From Prorocentrum cordatum (taxonomy: Eukaryota; Sar; Dinophyceae; Prorocentrales; Prorocentraceae), in assembly GCA_963575745.1 (NCBI GenBank), contig CAUYUJ010019115.1:331041-395040 (forward strand): 64,000 nucleotides of DNA, in the 5' to 3' direction. The first letter of the stretch is position 1; each line of letters opens with the position of its first letter. Positions 1 to 10,495 of this stretch are shown here, one piece after another. The notes under the pieces were generated by a model that was not told the origin of the DNA, did not search any database, and saw nothing but the letters and a program-made list of their open reading frames with translations. The position numbers and the translations under genes are program-made.

Positions 1-945
1 CCTTCGTGCCCCTCCAAGACAGGGCCGGGTGCATTCTGCCACAGAAAGGCCTCTCGTGGCAGAGTGGTGGGCCCGCTCCCAGCGGCGTCGTGGGGCCCCA
101 GCAGGCGTCCACGACGGCCCCAGACGGTCCCTGGACGGCTCTTGTGGCGCCCATGACAGCCCAAGAAGCACCCAAGACAGCCCCAAGAGCGGCCAAATAT
201 AGCCGAAGAGGGCCTCCAGACAATCCCAAGAAGGCCCCACAGGCGCCTAAGACGGCCCCAGACGGCCCCGAGAGTCACCCAAGACGGCCCAAGACGGCCC
301 CAAGAGGCCCCCAGGAGGCTGCAAGAAGGCCCAAGAGGACCCCAAGGCCCCCAGGAGACCGTAAGACAGCCCAAGAGGGCCCCAGGAGGCCCCCAGGAGC
401 CCGAAAAGAACCCCCGAGAGGCCCCCAAACCGTTCCCCAGGAGATGGCAGCGCCCGCCATCTTCGAAGAGGCAACCGGAAAAACGTCACCAGAGCCCTCT
501 TGGTCACTTTTTTCAAGGCCCCATGTGCTTTCAAAATTGACAAGCGGCGAGACGCACACCGCAGACCCACTGTAGCCGTCTGTGACGCTCCGCAGGCTGT
601 TCAGGCGGAGGTAGAGCGGAAGGCGGACGACGAGGAGGAAGCGCCCGCTTTCTAAATTCGGAAAGGCGGCCGGAAAAAGTCACTGAAGGCTTCGGGGTAG
701 GATGCCCCAAATGGCCCAACAGCCGATCGGAGCCACAGAGATGTCCCGAGCATGCCCCGAAGAAGGCCCCAAGAGTGTCCAGACACCCCGAAGAGGCTCC
801 TAACGCATAGCCCAAGTAAATCAAATGGACAGTTACTCCAGCGTCCTATCGGTGATCCTCCCGTGCACCGGGCGCCTGAGCGGCTCCAGCGCAGAGTCCA
901 CACCATGGCGGCCAGCTTCCGCGGCCAGAAGGCCGCGGGTCAGCC
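1..945. repeat. Purine/pyrimidine low-complexity DNA with ~10.5-bp beat
   Basis: From about 100 to 450 the plus strand is a chain of short words of the form AAGACGGCCC, AAGAGGCCCCC, AGGAGGCCCCC. I split positions 248-437 by hand into 18 consecutive words of 9-13 bp with a mean of about 10.6 bp. Each word has a purine-rich half and a C-rich half. A weaker version continues at 690-820. The long plus-strand frame over this stretch is proline/lysine/arginine low complexity and I do not regard it as a gene. No other gene is visible up to 945. Confidence 0.7.
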
Positions 946-1083
946 CTAGTCTGTCCTACATTGCTGGGGTCAGCGCGTGCGGGAAGGGCGAGCAATGGCA
1001 GCGTGCGCTGGCGCTGCTGCGCTGGGGCCCGACGTCATCTGTGAGTTTCACTGCCGGGTGCACTGCGTGCGGGAAGGCTGGGC
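946..1083 (+). pseudogene. PPR-repeat fragment (dinoflagellate type)
   Basis: The plus-strand frame reads SYIAGVSACGKGEQWQRALA and then, after LLRWGPTSS, FTAGCTACGKAG. This is the pentatricopeptide (PPR) repeat as it commonly appears in dinoflagellates (consensus close to ISYNAGISACEKG.QWQRALALL). PPR proteins bind organellar RNA through arrays of many ~35-residue helical hairpins. Only one complete motif and the start of a second are present. The frame then runs into purine/pyrimidine low-complexity sequence and no further motifs follow, so this is most likely an exon relic or pseudogene. The family match is my recognition of the motif, not a database result. Confidence 0.6.
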
Positions 1084-1084
1084 T

Positions 1085-1284
1085 CTCGAGTAACTTAAAG
1101 TCGGTCCGGCCGTCCCTGGCACGCTCCCGGCCCCGCCGGGGTGCTCCAAGACGGCCCAAAAGGACCTCAAGAAGGTCCAAGATGGCCCGAGACGCCTCGA
1201 GGCCCTCCGACGGGCCTTTTGGGTCTCAAGACAGCCTAAAGAGGTCCAAGAGGGTTCCCAGCAGGGCCAAGAACGCTTACATCA
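1085..1284. other. Low-complexity spacer
   Basis: Purine/pyrimidine words like those near the window start (AAGACGGCCC type) fill 1140-1260. I see no gene here. Confidence 0.5.
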
Positions 1285-2202
1285 GTGTTGCATTTTCTCA
1301 ACCCATCCTGTGGTTTTGGGTGTTTGTTTGATAGACAGCGCCCCGCGTTCTCCTTCCTCCTTCCATCCTTCCTTCTCGCCCTCCTCCCTCCTCCCTGCGT
1401 TTCCCCTCCCAGTACAGCGTTTCGTGGCCCCATCGGGAGCTCTACCGAAGGTCCCAGTGGCGCAGTTCGCATGCGTTCCTCACCTACTCTGTACAGCGTT
1501 TCGTGACCCCATATTGAGCTCCACCGAAGGTCCCAGTGGCGCAGTTCGCATGCGTCCCCCTACTCTATACAGCGTTTCGTGGCCCCAGAGGGAGCTCCAA
1601 CGAAGCGCCCAGATGGCACAGTTTGCATGCGCCCCCCCAGCCCAGTGCAGCGTTTCGCCTATAAGGAGCTCCACCGAAGGACCCAGTGGCGCGGTTTTCG
1701 TTCACCCCCCCACGCAGTACAGCGTTTCGTGGCCCCAGAGGGAGCTCACCGAAGGTCCCAGGTGGCGCAGTTCGCATGCGTCCCCCCCGCCCTGTACAGA
1801 GCTTCGTGGCCCCATAAGGAGCTCCACCGAAGGTCTCAGTGGCGCGGTTCGCATGCGTCCCCCCGCCCAGTACAGCGTTTCGTGGCCGCAGACGGAGCTC
1901 CACCGAAGGTCCCGGGTGGCGCAGTTCGCATGCGTCCCCCCCACCCAGTACAGCGTTTCGTGGCCCCATCGGGAGCTCTACCGACGGTCTCCGTGGCGTA
2001 GGTCGCATGCTTCCCCCCAGCCCAGTGCAGCGTTTCGTGGCCCCAAAGGGAGCTCCACCGAAGGTCCCAGCGACGCAGTTCGCATGCGTCCCCTTCGTCC
2101 AGTAATTACAGCGTTTCGTGGCCGCAGAAAGGGGGCTCCGCCGAAGGTCCCAGTGGCGCGGTTCGCATGCGCTCCTCCCGCCCAGTACAGTGTTTCGTGG
2201 CC

Positions 2203-2242
<40 letters not shown>

Positions 2243-2535
2243 CCACCGAAGGTCCCAGTGGCGCAGTTCGCATGCGTCCACCCCACCCAGTGCAGCGTTT
2301 CGTGGCCCCAGAAGGAGCTCCACCGAAGCGCCCAGATGGCGTAGGTCGCATGCGCCCCCCCCACCCAGTACAGCGCTTCGTGGCCCCATATTGAGCTCAA
2401 CCGAAGGTCCCATGTGGCGCAGTTCGCATGCTTCTCCCCCACCCAGTACGGCGTTTCGTGGCCCATCGAGAGCTCCACGGAAGACGATACCCACAACTGC
2501 GGTAATCACATGTGCATATGGTTGGGTACTTCGCC
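1285..2535 (+). repeat. Tandem-array module, copy 1 (leader + ~14 units of 72-81 bp)
   Basis: A leader (CATCCTGTGGT near 1303, then GGGT, GACAG, CCGCGTT and a TCC/TTCC tract to ~1410) precedes about 14 tandem units. Each unit contains GTTTCGTGGCCCCA, GGGAGCTCCACCGAAGG and GCAGTTCGCATGCGTCCCC; unit starts are 72-81 bp apart. One unit has gained a GA dinucleotide run at 2205-2240. The array ends in a flank with CCCACAACTGC and ATATGGTTGGGT (2490-2530). The same leader and the same right flank border copy 2, and the leader recurs in inverted copy 3. Open frames on both strands are by-products of the GC-rich repeat. Confidence 0.85.
2205..2240. repeat. (GA)n microsatellite inside an array unit
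   Basis: About 18 GA dinucleotides interrupt one unit of the tandem array, between its GTGGCCCCA block and its GAGCTCCACCGAAGG block. Confidence 0.95.
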
Positions 2536-2539
2536 AGGC

Positions 2540-2924
2540 GAATTGGTATTGAAAGTTTTTGACGCGTCGCCCCATGCTGGCCGGCCCCAGAGACTCTTAC
2601 GGTCTCTCCGAGACGGCCCCAACAGGCCCCCCGAATGGTTCCAGACGGCCCAAGAGGGTCCCAGAACTGCCCGACGGGCCCTAAGCCGCCCCAGGGGGGT
2701 CCCACGAGGGGGAACTCGAACTGCCATTCCGCGCCGCCGCCCGTCTTGACTCCCGAGGCCAGCAGCAGGACACCAACGCGCCCCCCCAGAAGACCCAGGA
2801 GGCCCCAAAGATGCCCACGTCAGGCCCCCGAGAGGCCCCCCAAACACCCCAAAACCGCCACCGAGAGGCTTCCGAGGGAAGATCTCTCAGGGAGCTCTGT
2901 GACCTGGGAAAGGCACCGATGCGT
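2540..2924. repeat. Purine/pyrimidine low-complexity spacer
   Basis: GACGGCCCC / AAGAGGGTCCC-type words recur between array modules 1 and 2. No gene seen. Confidence 0.6.
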
Positions 2925-4035
2925 TTTTTCCCCACCATCCTGTGGTGTTGGGTTCTCGTTTTGAAGTGACGGTCCCCGCGTTCCTCCCTCCTTCCTTCCT
3001 TCTCCTTCCTCTCCTCCCTCCTTCCCCTCCTCCCTGCGTTCCACCCACCCAGTACAACGTTTCGTGGCCGCATAGGGAGCTCCACCGAAGCCTCCAGTTG
3101 GACCGCCCGCATGCGTCACCCAGACCCAATTTGGCACACCCCTCACACGCTTCGTGGCCCCATAGGGAGCTCCACCGAAGCCCCAAGTGGGACCGCCCGA
3201 ATGCGTCCCCAAAACCCAATTTGGCACACCCCTCACACGCTTCGCGGCCCCATAACTAGGGACCCCCATCGAAGCCCCCAGTGGGACCGCCCGCATGCGT
3301 CCCGCAAACCCACGGTGGCACACCCATCACACGTTTCTTGGCCCCAAAGGGAGCTCCTCCGAAGCCCCCAGAGGGACCGCCCGCATGCGTCCCCCAAACC
3401 CACTTTGGCACACCCCTCACACGCTTCGTGGCCTCAACCGAAGCCCCCAGTGGGACCGCCCGCATTCGCCCCCCACGCCCAATTTGGCACACCCCTCACT
3501 CGTCTCGTGGCCCTGTAGGGAGCTCCACCGAAGCCCCCAGTGCCACCGCCTGCATGCGTCACCCACATCCATGTCGTCGCAATCCTCACACGTTTCGTGG
3601 CCCTATAGGGAGCTCCAACGAAGGCCCTGGTGCCACCGCCCGCATGCGTCACCCACGCCCATTCCAGCACACCCCTCACGCGTTTCGTGGCCCCATAGGG
3701 AGCTCCACCCGTGGCGACAGTGGCTGCGTTCGTATGCGCCCACCGCACCGATGTCGGCACACCCCTCACACGCTTCGTGGCCCCATAAGGAGCTCCACCG
3801 ACGGCCCCAGTGGCTGCTCTCGCATGCGCCCACCGCACCTATTTCGGCACACCCCTCACGCGTTTCGTGGCCCCGTAGGGAATTCCACCGACGGCCCCAG
3901 TGACTGCTTTCGCATGCGCCCGTCGGACAAATTTTGACACACCTTTCACATGTTTCGTGGTCCTATAGGGAGCTTCTCCGAATGCGGTGCATACAACGAC
4001 GGTGCCCACAACTGCATATGGTTGGGTCCTTTTGC
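2925..4035 (+). repeat. Tandem-array module, copy 2 (leader + ~10 units of ~90 bp)
   Basis: The leader (CATCCTGTGGTGTTGGGT at 2936, TCTCGTTTTGA, GACGGT, CCGCGTTCC, then a TCC tract) matches that of copy 1. Units of about 90 bp follow from ~3055 to ~3985, each with TTTCGTGGCCCCATAGGG, AGCTCCACCGAAG, CGCATGCGTC and TTTGGCACACCCCTCACACG. The units are longer than in copy 1 because of the added GGCACACCCCTCACACG block, which copy 3 also has. The right flank carries CCCACAACTGCATATGGTTG (4010-4032), as in copy 1. Confidence 0.85.
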
Positions 4036-4640
4036 GAGCCTATGCAGCTCGCGCGCCGCTTTAGACCTCCTCGGTCCGCCGCGGCCACGATGGACATCAG
4101 GCGCGCACGTGCTTCTTAATTTCCAGTCTTGGCCCGAATACGGTCCCAAGGCGGATGCCAACGATCGTTCCAGAACGTCCCAAGGCGCCCCCTCCGACAG
4201 CCCCTTTACCCCCGAAGGCACAGCTGGGCGCCAATGTCGCGCAAGAAACTCTAGAGAAGGTGCGAGGAGGCCCAGATTCAGCCCAGGAGAGCCCCATCAG
4301 TTTTCGGCAGCAAGCAGCAGCAACCAGTGGCAGCAAGCAAGCAAGCAGCAAGCAAGCCATCAAGCCAGCAAACAGCAAGCAAGCCGCAAGCAAGCAACAA
4401 GCCAATCCTGCTTGAGCCTGGTCGCAATGAGCACAAACAGCAAGCAGTCCAACCTAGCAAACAGAAACAACCACACGCTGGACACGCTCGTTGACGTTGA
4501 CGGTGTCCACGTGTCAGCCGTAGTCTCTTCTAGATGCAGGAACCCGCGCGCGCCAAAGGTGTTGTCCTTTAATCGATTTTGTCTGACTCCGAGAAGCCCC
4601 GGTAGGCCGAAACGCGCTCCGGGGGCAGCTTGGACAGCCC
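4036..4640. repeat. Spacer with (AGCA)n/(AAGC)n tract
   Basis: No gene recognised. An imperfect AGCAAGCA repeat fills about 4310-4445 and gives Gln/Lys/Ala-rich open frames that I attribute to the repeat. Confidence 0.6.
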
Positions 4641-5460
4641 TGCGGGCTTCGGGCCACGCTCTTGACGGCCGAGCAGGGCCCAAAGACGGCCGAGGAGGCG
4701 CCCAAGACGGCCCCAAGACGGCCTTAGGTAGCTTGATGGCGGCCCAAGAGGCACCCAAGATTCCCCAAGAAAGATACATGAGGGCCCCCAAGACAGCCCC
4801 GGAAGGCCCAAATCGTTCAATTTTTCTCCAGAAAGCGTATCACCTTTTTGTCTAGTGTTTTTTGTCTTCACAGTGTACCAACAGGCCGTAGAGCTCCCCA
4901 CAATTTCCACCAAGGCAGCCTCAGAGGCCCCCATGAGAGCCCCAAGACAGTCCAAGACGGCCCCAGGACGGTTCAGATTTCACCCAAGACGGCCCAAGAT
5001 GCCCCCAAAAAAGTTCCAAGAACGGCCCGAAGAGAGCCCTCAGAGGCTCGCTCCGTAGAGACTTCCAGGAGGCCTCGAAGAGGGTTCATCGAAGAGTGTC
5101 CAGACGACAGGCTTCCCGCAGCCCCCAAGTGGCCCCAAATACGGCCCACGGGGGCCGCAAAATTGCCGAATAGGGCTCCCCAAGGCTCTGGAGAGACTCC
5201 GACGATGCCTCGAAGAGGGCCCGAGGAGAGTCCAGACGATGGGCTGCCCGAAGCCTCCAATGGGCCAAGCAACTTCCAAAGACTACTCCGAGATGCCCCA
5301 GAGTCTCCCAAGAGACTCCGAAACTTGCCCAGAAGTTCCAAGGAGGGCGCCTCCAGCAACGGCGCCCTCTCGCCGTTTCTGGAACCCCAGGAGCCCCAAA
5401 GAAAGCCCCAGACCCCAAAGAAAGCCCCAGAGCCTCCCAAGAGACTCCGATAGTCTTTCG
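4640..5460. repeat. Purine/pyrimidine low-complexity DNA, second block
   Basis: AAGACGGCCCC, AAGATGCCCCC and AAGAGACTCCG words alternate every 9-12 bp, as at the window start. Frames on both strands are open through much of the block, which argues for composition and not coding. Confidence 0.65.
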
Positions 5461-6224
5461 CCTCTTGTGGCTCCATGGTAGCACTGACCAAGGCCCCTGA
5501 CTCCAAACACGCCCCGACAAAGCTCCTCTCCCCGTTCTCCTCTCTTCTCTTCTCCTTGCTCCTCCTCCTCTTGCTCCTCCTCCTCCCTCCTCCACGCTCG
5601 GGACTCTCGGGCCGCTCGGGCCCTTTGCTGCTTCCGGGGCCTCCCCGCTCCTCTCTCCGTTCTCCCCACTCCTCCCCTAACGGCCTTCCTTCCAAGCTTC
5701 AGCCACTCTGGCCGGTTCGGGGTGACGGAGGGGACATGCAGGCAGTTCGGGGCCCCTGCACCAGCACCCGCACCCTTTCTGTTTCTGGGGCCTCATCGCT
5801 CTTCGCACGGTTCTGCTGGCTTCGACCTGCCAGCCATGGATATTTTTGCCGGAGGGCCTTCAAGAGGATCCGAAGACCGCCCTCGGTCCAGAGCTGCTCT
5901 CTTCCTTCTCAGCCTCCTGCTCGCTCTCTTGCGCCTCACTCTCCTGCACACCCAAGCATGTCTCGCGCCCCCCCCCGCCGATCAGGGGTGACAAGGAGAT
6001 GCAGCGGGACCGCACTGCAGGATTTCTGCAACAGTCGATGCCACGATAATCCTCCAGGGGCCACTCCCGTCCAAGACGCTCGCAGACAACTTCCAGCCCC
6101 GGAGCCTGGAACCTGCAGCAAACTCGGAGCCTCTCGGTCCCGAACTCGCACGTGTCGCCTGCGATCGGCAACACGTGCGCGTTCGGGACCGACAGCTTGA
6201 TCTGTCAGCTGTGGGTTTCCACGG
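5461..6224. other. Spacer, no gene recognised
   Basis: A short TCC/TTC tract lies at 5530-5610; the rest is GC-rich sequence in which I see no conserved motif. Confidence 0.5.
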
Positions 6225-6300
6225 GTGCACACTAGCCTTCTTACCTACATTGCAGGGACCTGTGCGTGCGAAAAGGGCCTGGGACCCAAATCGGGCTCAA
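6225..6300 (+). pseudogene. Short PPR-motif relic
   Basis: The plus-strand frame reads LLTYIAGTCACEKGLG, close to the first half of the dinoflagellate PPR repeat (ISYNAGISACEKG). Only about 16 residues match before the similarity ends, so this is a decayed fragment at best. It shares strand with the fossil near 950 but lies 5 kb away, with no coding sequence visible between them. Confidence 0.4.
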
Positions 6301-6384
6301 CTTGCTTCGTAAATCGCTCCGGAGCAGCTTGGGAGCCGCCGGCGAGCCGCAGGGCAATTTTCACATTGCACTTTCGTGCTAAAT

Positions 6385-7018
6385 CTTGTCCACGCTTCTC
6401 GTCGCTGGTCGAGGACGCCTTCGAGACGGCCAGTGAGCGCTCCAGGACGCCCCAGCCATCGCGAAGATCGTCTCAGGAAACAGCCCGACGGGGCCCAAAT
6501 CATTAATTTTGAACATTTTTTCGAGGTTTCCACGTTCTCCCCATTTCGCGCCTGTTGAAGCGTCTTGGGTGCTTCGGTGGAGCCGCTTCGGGCCTCCTTG
6601 GGGCCTCTCGGGAGTATTTCAGGGGCCTCTCGGAGGCATCTTTGGGGCATCTTGGAAGCCTCTGAGGGCCTCCTGGGCGCCTCTTGGGCTCCCACTCTTG
6701 GGAGGCTTCATGTCCATCTCGTGGCCATCTGGAGAAGATCGATCACACGAGGGACCGTAGTAACTTAGCAACTTCCTCAGGATGCCAACATGTTGCCAAA
6801 ACCTTATCACAGTCAATGAATTAGGCCTTTTCGCCGACGCCTCTTGCAGCGTGTTCGGCTTGCTCGGGCCTCTCGGGCACCTCTTCGGGCCGTTACTTTC
6901 GTGTTCACTTTTGTCGAAGACGCCTTCGAGACGGCCAGCTAGCGCTCCAGGACGCCCCAGCTTGTGCGAAGTTCGTCCCTAGAATGAGCCCGAGGAGGTC
7001 AAAGTCACTGATTTTCCC
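6385..7018 (+). repeat. Diverged direct duplication of ~110 bp
   Basis: Positions ~6400-6510 and ~6913-7015 share GACGCCTTCGAGACGGCCAG, then GCGCTCCAGGACGCCCCAGC, then a GCGAAG-TCGTC block ending before GATTTTC/AATTTTG. The two copies are about 510 bp apart. Between them lies purine/pyrimidine low-complexity sequence and no gene. Confidence 0.7.
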
Positions 7019-7059
7019 TTGAATCCTGATTCTGGTTATTGTTTTTCCAGAACACCCTG

Positions 7060-7300
<241 letters not shown>

Positions 7301-7792
7301 GATGGTAATTACATTAGCCGGGCGTGGTCTTACAAGGCCGGGAGGTCGACGTTTTGGTTTGCTCTAATATGCCGGGCGTGGTCTTACAAGCCCGGCTGTT
7401 CGATGGTTTTTTGTCTTTTGTTTGCGTTGCCCCCGCTTCCGCTTCCAGATGCGTGGCCCCGCGCCTGCCTCAGGGCCGCGCCCAGCCCCTGCAGGCCCCG
7501 CCCCACCAGAGCCAGCCCAGCCCCCACGAAGCTCCGGTTTCCCCCAGGGGGTGGGAGGTGCACGGGCAATCCGCAGCTCGCTGGAAACCCTACCCCCAAG
7601 CAGGCCCCAAAGGCACCATTAGGAATTGAACCCAAGAAGGTCAGATTATGGGAAGAAATATTCCCCATTTTACTACAATTCGGCACATACAGGGGAAGGA
7701 GGGCATATGATTGCCCTATTCTATGGCACGTCCCCTATTCTAGTAGTGGTGGTGGTGGTCGTCGTCGTCGTTGTGGTGGTGGTGGTGGCGGG

Positions 7793-8930
7793 GGTAGCGG
7801 TGGCGTGCGCGGTGGCAGTGCGGCGGCAACGGTGAACGCAGCCGTGAGGGGGGGGGAGGGGGGGCGGAGCGGCGGCTGTGGTCGCCGCAGTGTTGTTAGT
7901 GGCTTTCTGCATGGGCGGTGGCAGTGGCGATAACAGCGGCGGCGGCGAGCGCGGCCGCTGTGGGGGGCTGAGAAGGTCTGGGAGCCGCGGCGCTGGGTGC
8001 TTCAAACAAGCAGCGGCCGAGGTGGTGGCGGCTGGGCAGCCAGTGGCAGTGGGAGTGATCGTGGTGTGGGCGGCGGTGCCTTTGGCGGGGGCGGCAGCAG
8101 CAGCGGTGGGGACAGCGATAGTGGTGGGGCAATGCTGGGCGGGGGCCGGGGGGGGCGGTGGCCGCGGTGATGGTATTGCCTGCGGCGTGCCTGGGGCAGG
8201 CGCGTTTGCTTGCTTGCTGGATAGTGGCGGCGGGGCTGGGTCGCGCTGGGGGGGGGGGGGGGCGGCGGGGGGTGGTGGCTGTCGGCGCAGCAGCGGCGGC
8301 GGTGGTGGGCCCGGTTGGAAATGCCAGAGGCAGCGGCAGGGTTGGCGGCCGCGGCGGCAGCGGTGGCGGGGGTAGCGGTGGTGTGCGCGGTGGCAGTGCG
8401 GCGGCAACGGTGAGCGCAGCCGTGAGGGGGGGGGGGGGGGCGGCTGTGGTCGCCGCAGTGTTGGTAGTGGCTTTGCATGGGCGGTGGCAGTGGCGACAAC
8501 AGCGGCTGCGGCGAGCGCGGCCGCTGTGGGGGCTGAAAAGGTACTGGGAGCCGCGGCGCTGGGTGCTTCAAACAAGCGGCGGCCGAGGTGGTGGCGGCTG
8601 GGCAGCCAGTGGCAGTGGGAGCGATCGCGGTGTGGGCGGCGGTGCCTTTGGTGGGGGCGGCAACAGCAGCGGCGGGGACAGCGATAGTGGTGGGGCAATG
8701 CTGGGCGGGGGGCGGGAGGGGGGGGGGCGGTGGCCGCGGTGATGGTATTGGCTGCGGCGTGCCTGGGGCAGGCGCGTTTGCTTGCTTGCTGGATAGTGGC
8801 GGTGGATGGCTGGGTCGCGCTGGGGTGGGGGTGGGGGGGTGGTGGCTGTCGGCGCAGCAGCAGCGGCGGTGGTGGGCCTGGTTGGCAATGCCAGAGGCAG
8901 CGGCAGGGTTGGCTTGGCGGCCGCGGCGGC
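7793..8930 (+). repeat. Tandem duplication of ~576 bp within the left arm
   Basis: GGGTAGCGGTGG(C/T)GTGCG and the GGCAGTGCGGCGGCAACGGTG block occur at 7793 and again at 8369, each followed by the same order of blocks: a G-run, a CCGCAGTGTTG block, the GGGGGCTGAAAAGG-type block, GGCAGCCAGTGGCAGTGGGA, TGGGGCAGGCGCGTTTGCTT and GGCAATGCCAGAGGCAGCGG. The right arm holds only one such unit (about 17236-17830). Gly/Ala/Val-rich open frames on both strands reflect the composition. Confidence 0.8.
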
Positions 8931-9429
8931 AGCGGTGGCGGTGGCTTTCGCAATGGGGGCGGTGGCAATTCTAAATTTCAGAATTCCTGAGTATGCAAAG
9001 CTCTAAATACATGCAAAAAGGCCTTACTTGCACAGAACCCTTTCTACAGTGATTTCCCCCGCAATGACAATGGCATCGCTAGAACACATCCCTTCATGTA
9101 GGCTGCTCAGGCCCCACCAGGAATTGAACCCAAGAAGGTCAGATTGTGAGAACATGGATGCCCCATTTCACTACATTAACATTATTTTATCTGGGAGGGT
9201 TGGGCATATTTCGCCTGCTCCATTCCACTGAATTGTGTCATTTCACTACATTACCAGCAGATTCCGAGAAACAGGCTCCCGGCAAATTCCCAGGGGTGAA
9301 GGCCATGAGGCCCTAAGCGCCCTGGCGCCATCGTCCCAGGGCCTCCTCGCAAGCCTCAAATCCGCCAAGGCCTTGGCTCTATGGAGGCTACAGGGGCGCA
9401 GACGCCCCAATCCCCTCGACAGTTTCCCC

Positions 9430-9672
9430 TCGGGGCAATCGAACTGCGGGCGCGAAAAAAAAATGCCCGCAATTTTCAAGGAGATTAGCTCTGCGGGCCG
9501 GAAAAAAAGTGCCCGCGCCCCCCTGCCACCTCTGGGCAATCGAAATGCGGGCAGGAAAAAAACTGCCCGCAGTTTTTCAACGAGATTGGCTCTGCGGGCC
9601 GGAAAAAAAATGCCCGCCCCCCTTCGAAGTGCGGGCAGACAAAAAAATGCCCGCAGTTTTTCAAGGAGATTA
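9430..9672 (+). repeat. Series of five A-loop hairpins (left arm)
   Basis: Five near-identical hairpins, TGCGGGC + 10-12 nt containing A7-A9 + GCCCGCA, begin at about 9445, 9511, 9545, 9594 and 9630. They are separated by copies of TTCAAGGAGATTAGCTCTGC-type sequence. The reverse complement of the series is present in the right arm at 16540-16765. On the minus strand the loops are T-runs. Confidence 0.85.
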
Positions 9673-9734
9673 GCTCAAGGGGCCAGAAAAATTTTCCGAA
9701 TATATGTTTTTCCAACTGAGACCTGCAAGAAGTA

Positions 9735-9800
9735 CTACTGTGATTTGAACCTGTGAAGTGCAGATTCTGTGCTAACGCCTTATCGGTCAGGCCATGCAGT
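9735..9800 (-). promoter_or_regulatory. tRNA-like A and B boxes (left arm)
   Basis: On the minus strand TGGCCTGACCGATAAGGCG (A-box-like, with a perfect GCCT/AGGC D-stem) is followed about 44 bp later by GGTTCAAATC, which fits the B-box consensus GWTCRANN. The layout is that of a tRNA gene, closest in my view to tRNA-Arg heads, but the anticodon stem, T stem and acceptor stem do not pair. It is therefore a tRNA-derived promoter, such as a SINE head, and not a functional tRNA. Confidence 0.5.
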
Positions 9801-9989
9801 CGAGAAGATCAGATCGCCCCGCCGATATCGTTCATTCTGTGGCCCTGGCCCCTGTGGAGGCGACCCCTGCCTCCACAGAAGGCGCGCCCGTGCGAGCCAG
9901 CCCGGGATGGCTGGGGGCAGCGCTGCTAGGGGCACCGCTGCTGCGGGCGCCCCTCGCCTGGGGCTGCGCGAGGGCTCGCAGGCCCGTGT

Positions 9990-10365
9990 GTTTGGCCTCC
10001 GTCGTTCAGGATGGCGCTCTCGCCCCAGCGCGGGCCCCTTTCTCCCGCGCCCATCCGCCCGCCACCACCGCGCCGCACCACCGCCACCACCACCACCACC
10101 ACCACCACCATCACAACCACCACCAGCACCAGCACCACCACCAGCACCAGCACCAGCACCAGCACCAGCACCAGCACCAGCACCACCACAACCACGCACA
10201 CACGCACGCCCGCCCGCACGCACGTGCACCACCACCCACCACGCACGCGCGCGCGGAGCCGCAGGTCCGCTACGACACGCGTTCGCGGATAGAGAAAATC
10301 AGCGCCATGGTAAGGGATGGGAGGGAGGGGTAGGACGTCAGATATGACGCGAGCCCACCTAGCTT
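9990..10365. repeat. (CAC)n/(CAGCAC)n microsatellite in the inverted-repeat centre
   Basis: (CAC)n and (CAGCAC)n fill about 10075-10192, followed by CACGCACG words. His- and Thr-rich frames here are repeat artefacts. No gene is visible. Confidence 0.9.
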
Positions 10366-10447
10366 GTCCCCCTCCCCCTCCTCCTCCTCCTCCGCCTCCT
10401 CCTCCCCCTCCGCCTCCTGCTTCCTCCTTTTCCTCGCATTCATATCC

Positions 10448-10495
<48 letters not shown>

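Larger units (their letters stand above)
7305..9990 (+). repeat. Left arm of the giant inverted repeat
   Basis: The arm pairs in reverse complement with about 16215-18295. Matching landmarks include GCCGGGCGTGGTCTTACAAG (7319 and again 7373; partner near 18255-18280), CAGGCCCCAAAGGCACCATT with GAATTGAACCCAAGAAGGTC (partner 18005-18050), AATTTCAGAATTCCTGAGTA (partner ~17215), a block beginning ATTCCGAGAAACAGGCTCCC (partner ~16940), five A-loop hairpins (9445-9660; partner 16540-16765), and GCCTTATCGGTCAGGCCA with CTCCACAGAAGGCGCGCC (partner 16320-16430). Colinear similarity of this length is clear by eye; I could not compute percent identity. The arm is longer than its partner because of one extra internal duplication. 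Confidence 0.9.

Noticed and set aside
6-575. 189-codon Pro/Lys/Arg-rich frame at the window start
   Set aside because: It follows the purine/pyrimidine repeat; frames on the other strand are equally open and no domain is visible.
4310-4445. CRISPR-like or regularly spaced repeat in the AGCAAGCA tract
   Set aside because: Simple imperfect tetranucleotide-type repeat without spacers; the genome is eukaryotic.
7721-8968. 415-codon Pro/His/Ala-rich minus-strand frame
   Set aside because: It spans the GC-rich tandem duplication of the inverted-repeat arm; its composition comes from the repeat, and other frames are open too.
9735-9800. Functional tRNA gene
   Set aside because: A and B boxes and the D-stem are good, but the anticodon, T and acceptor stems do not pair in either copy.
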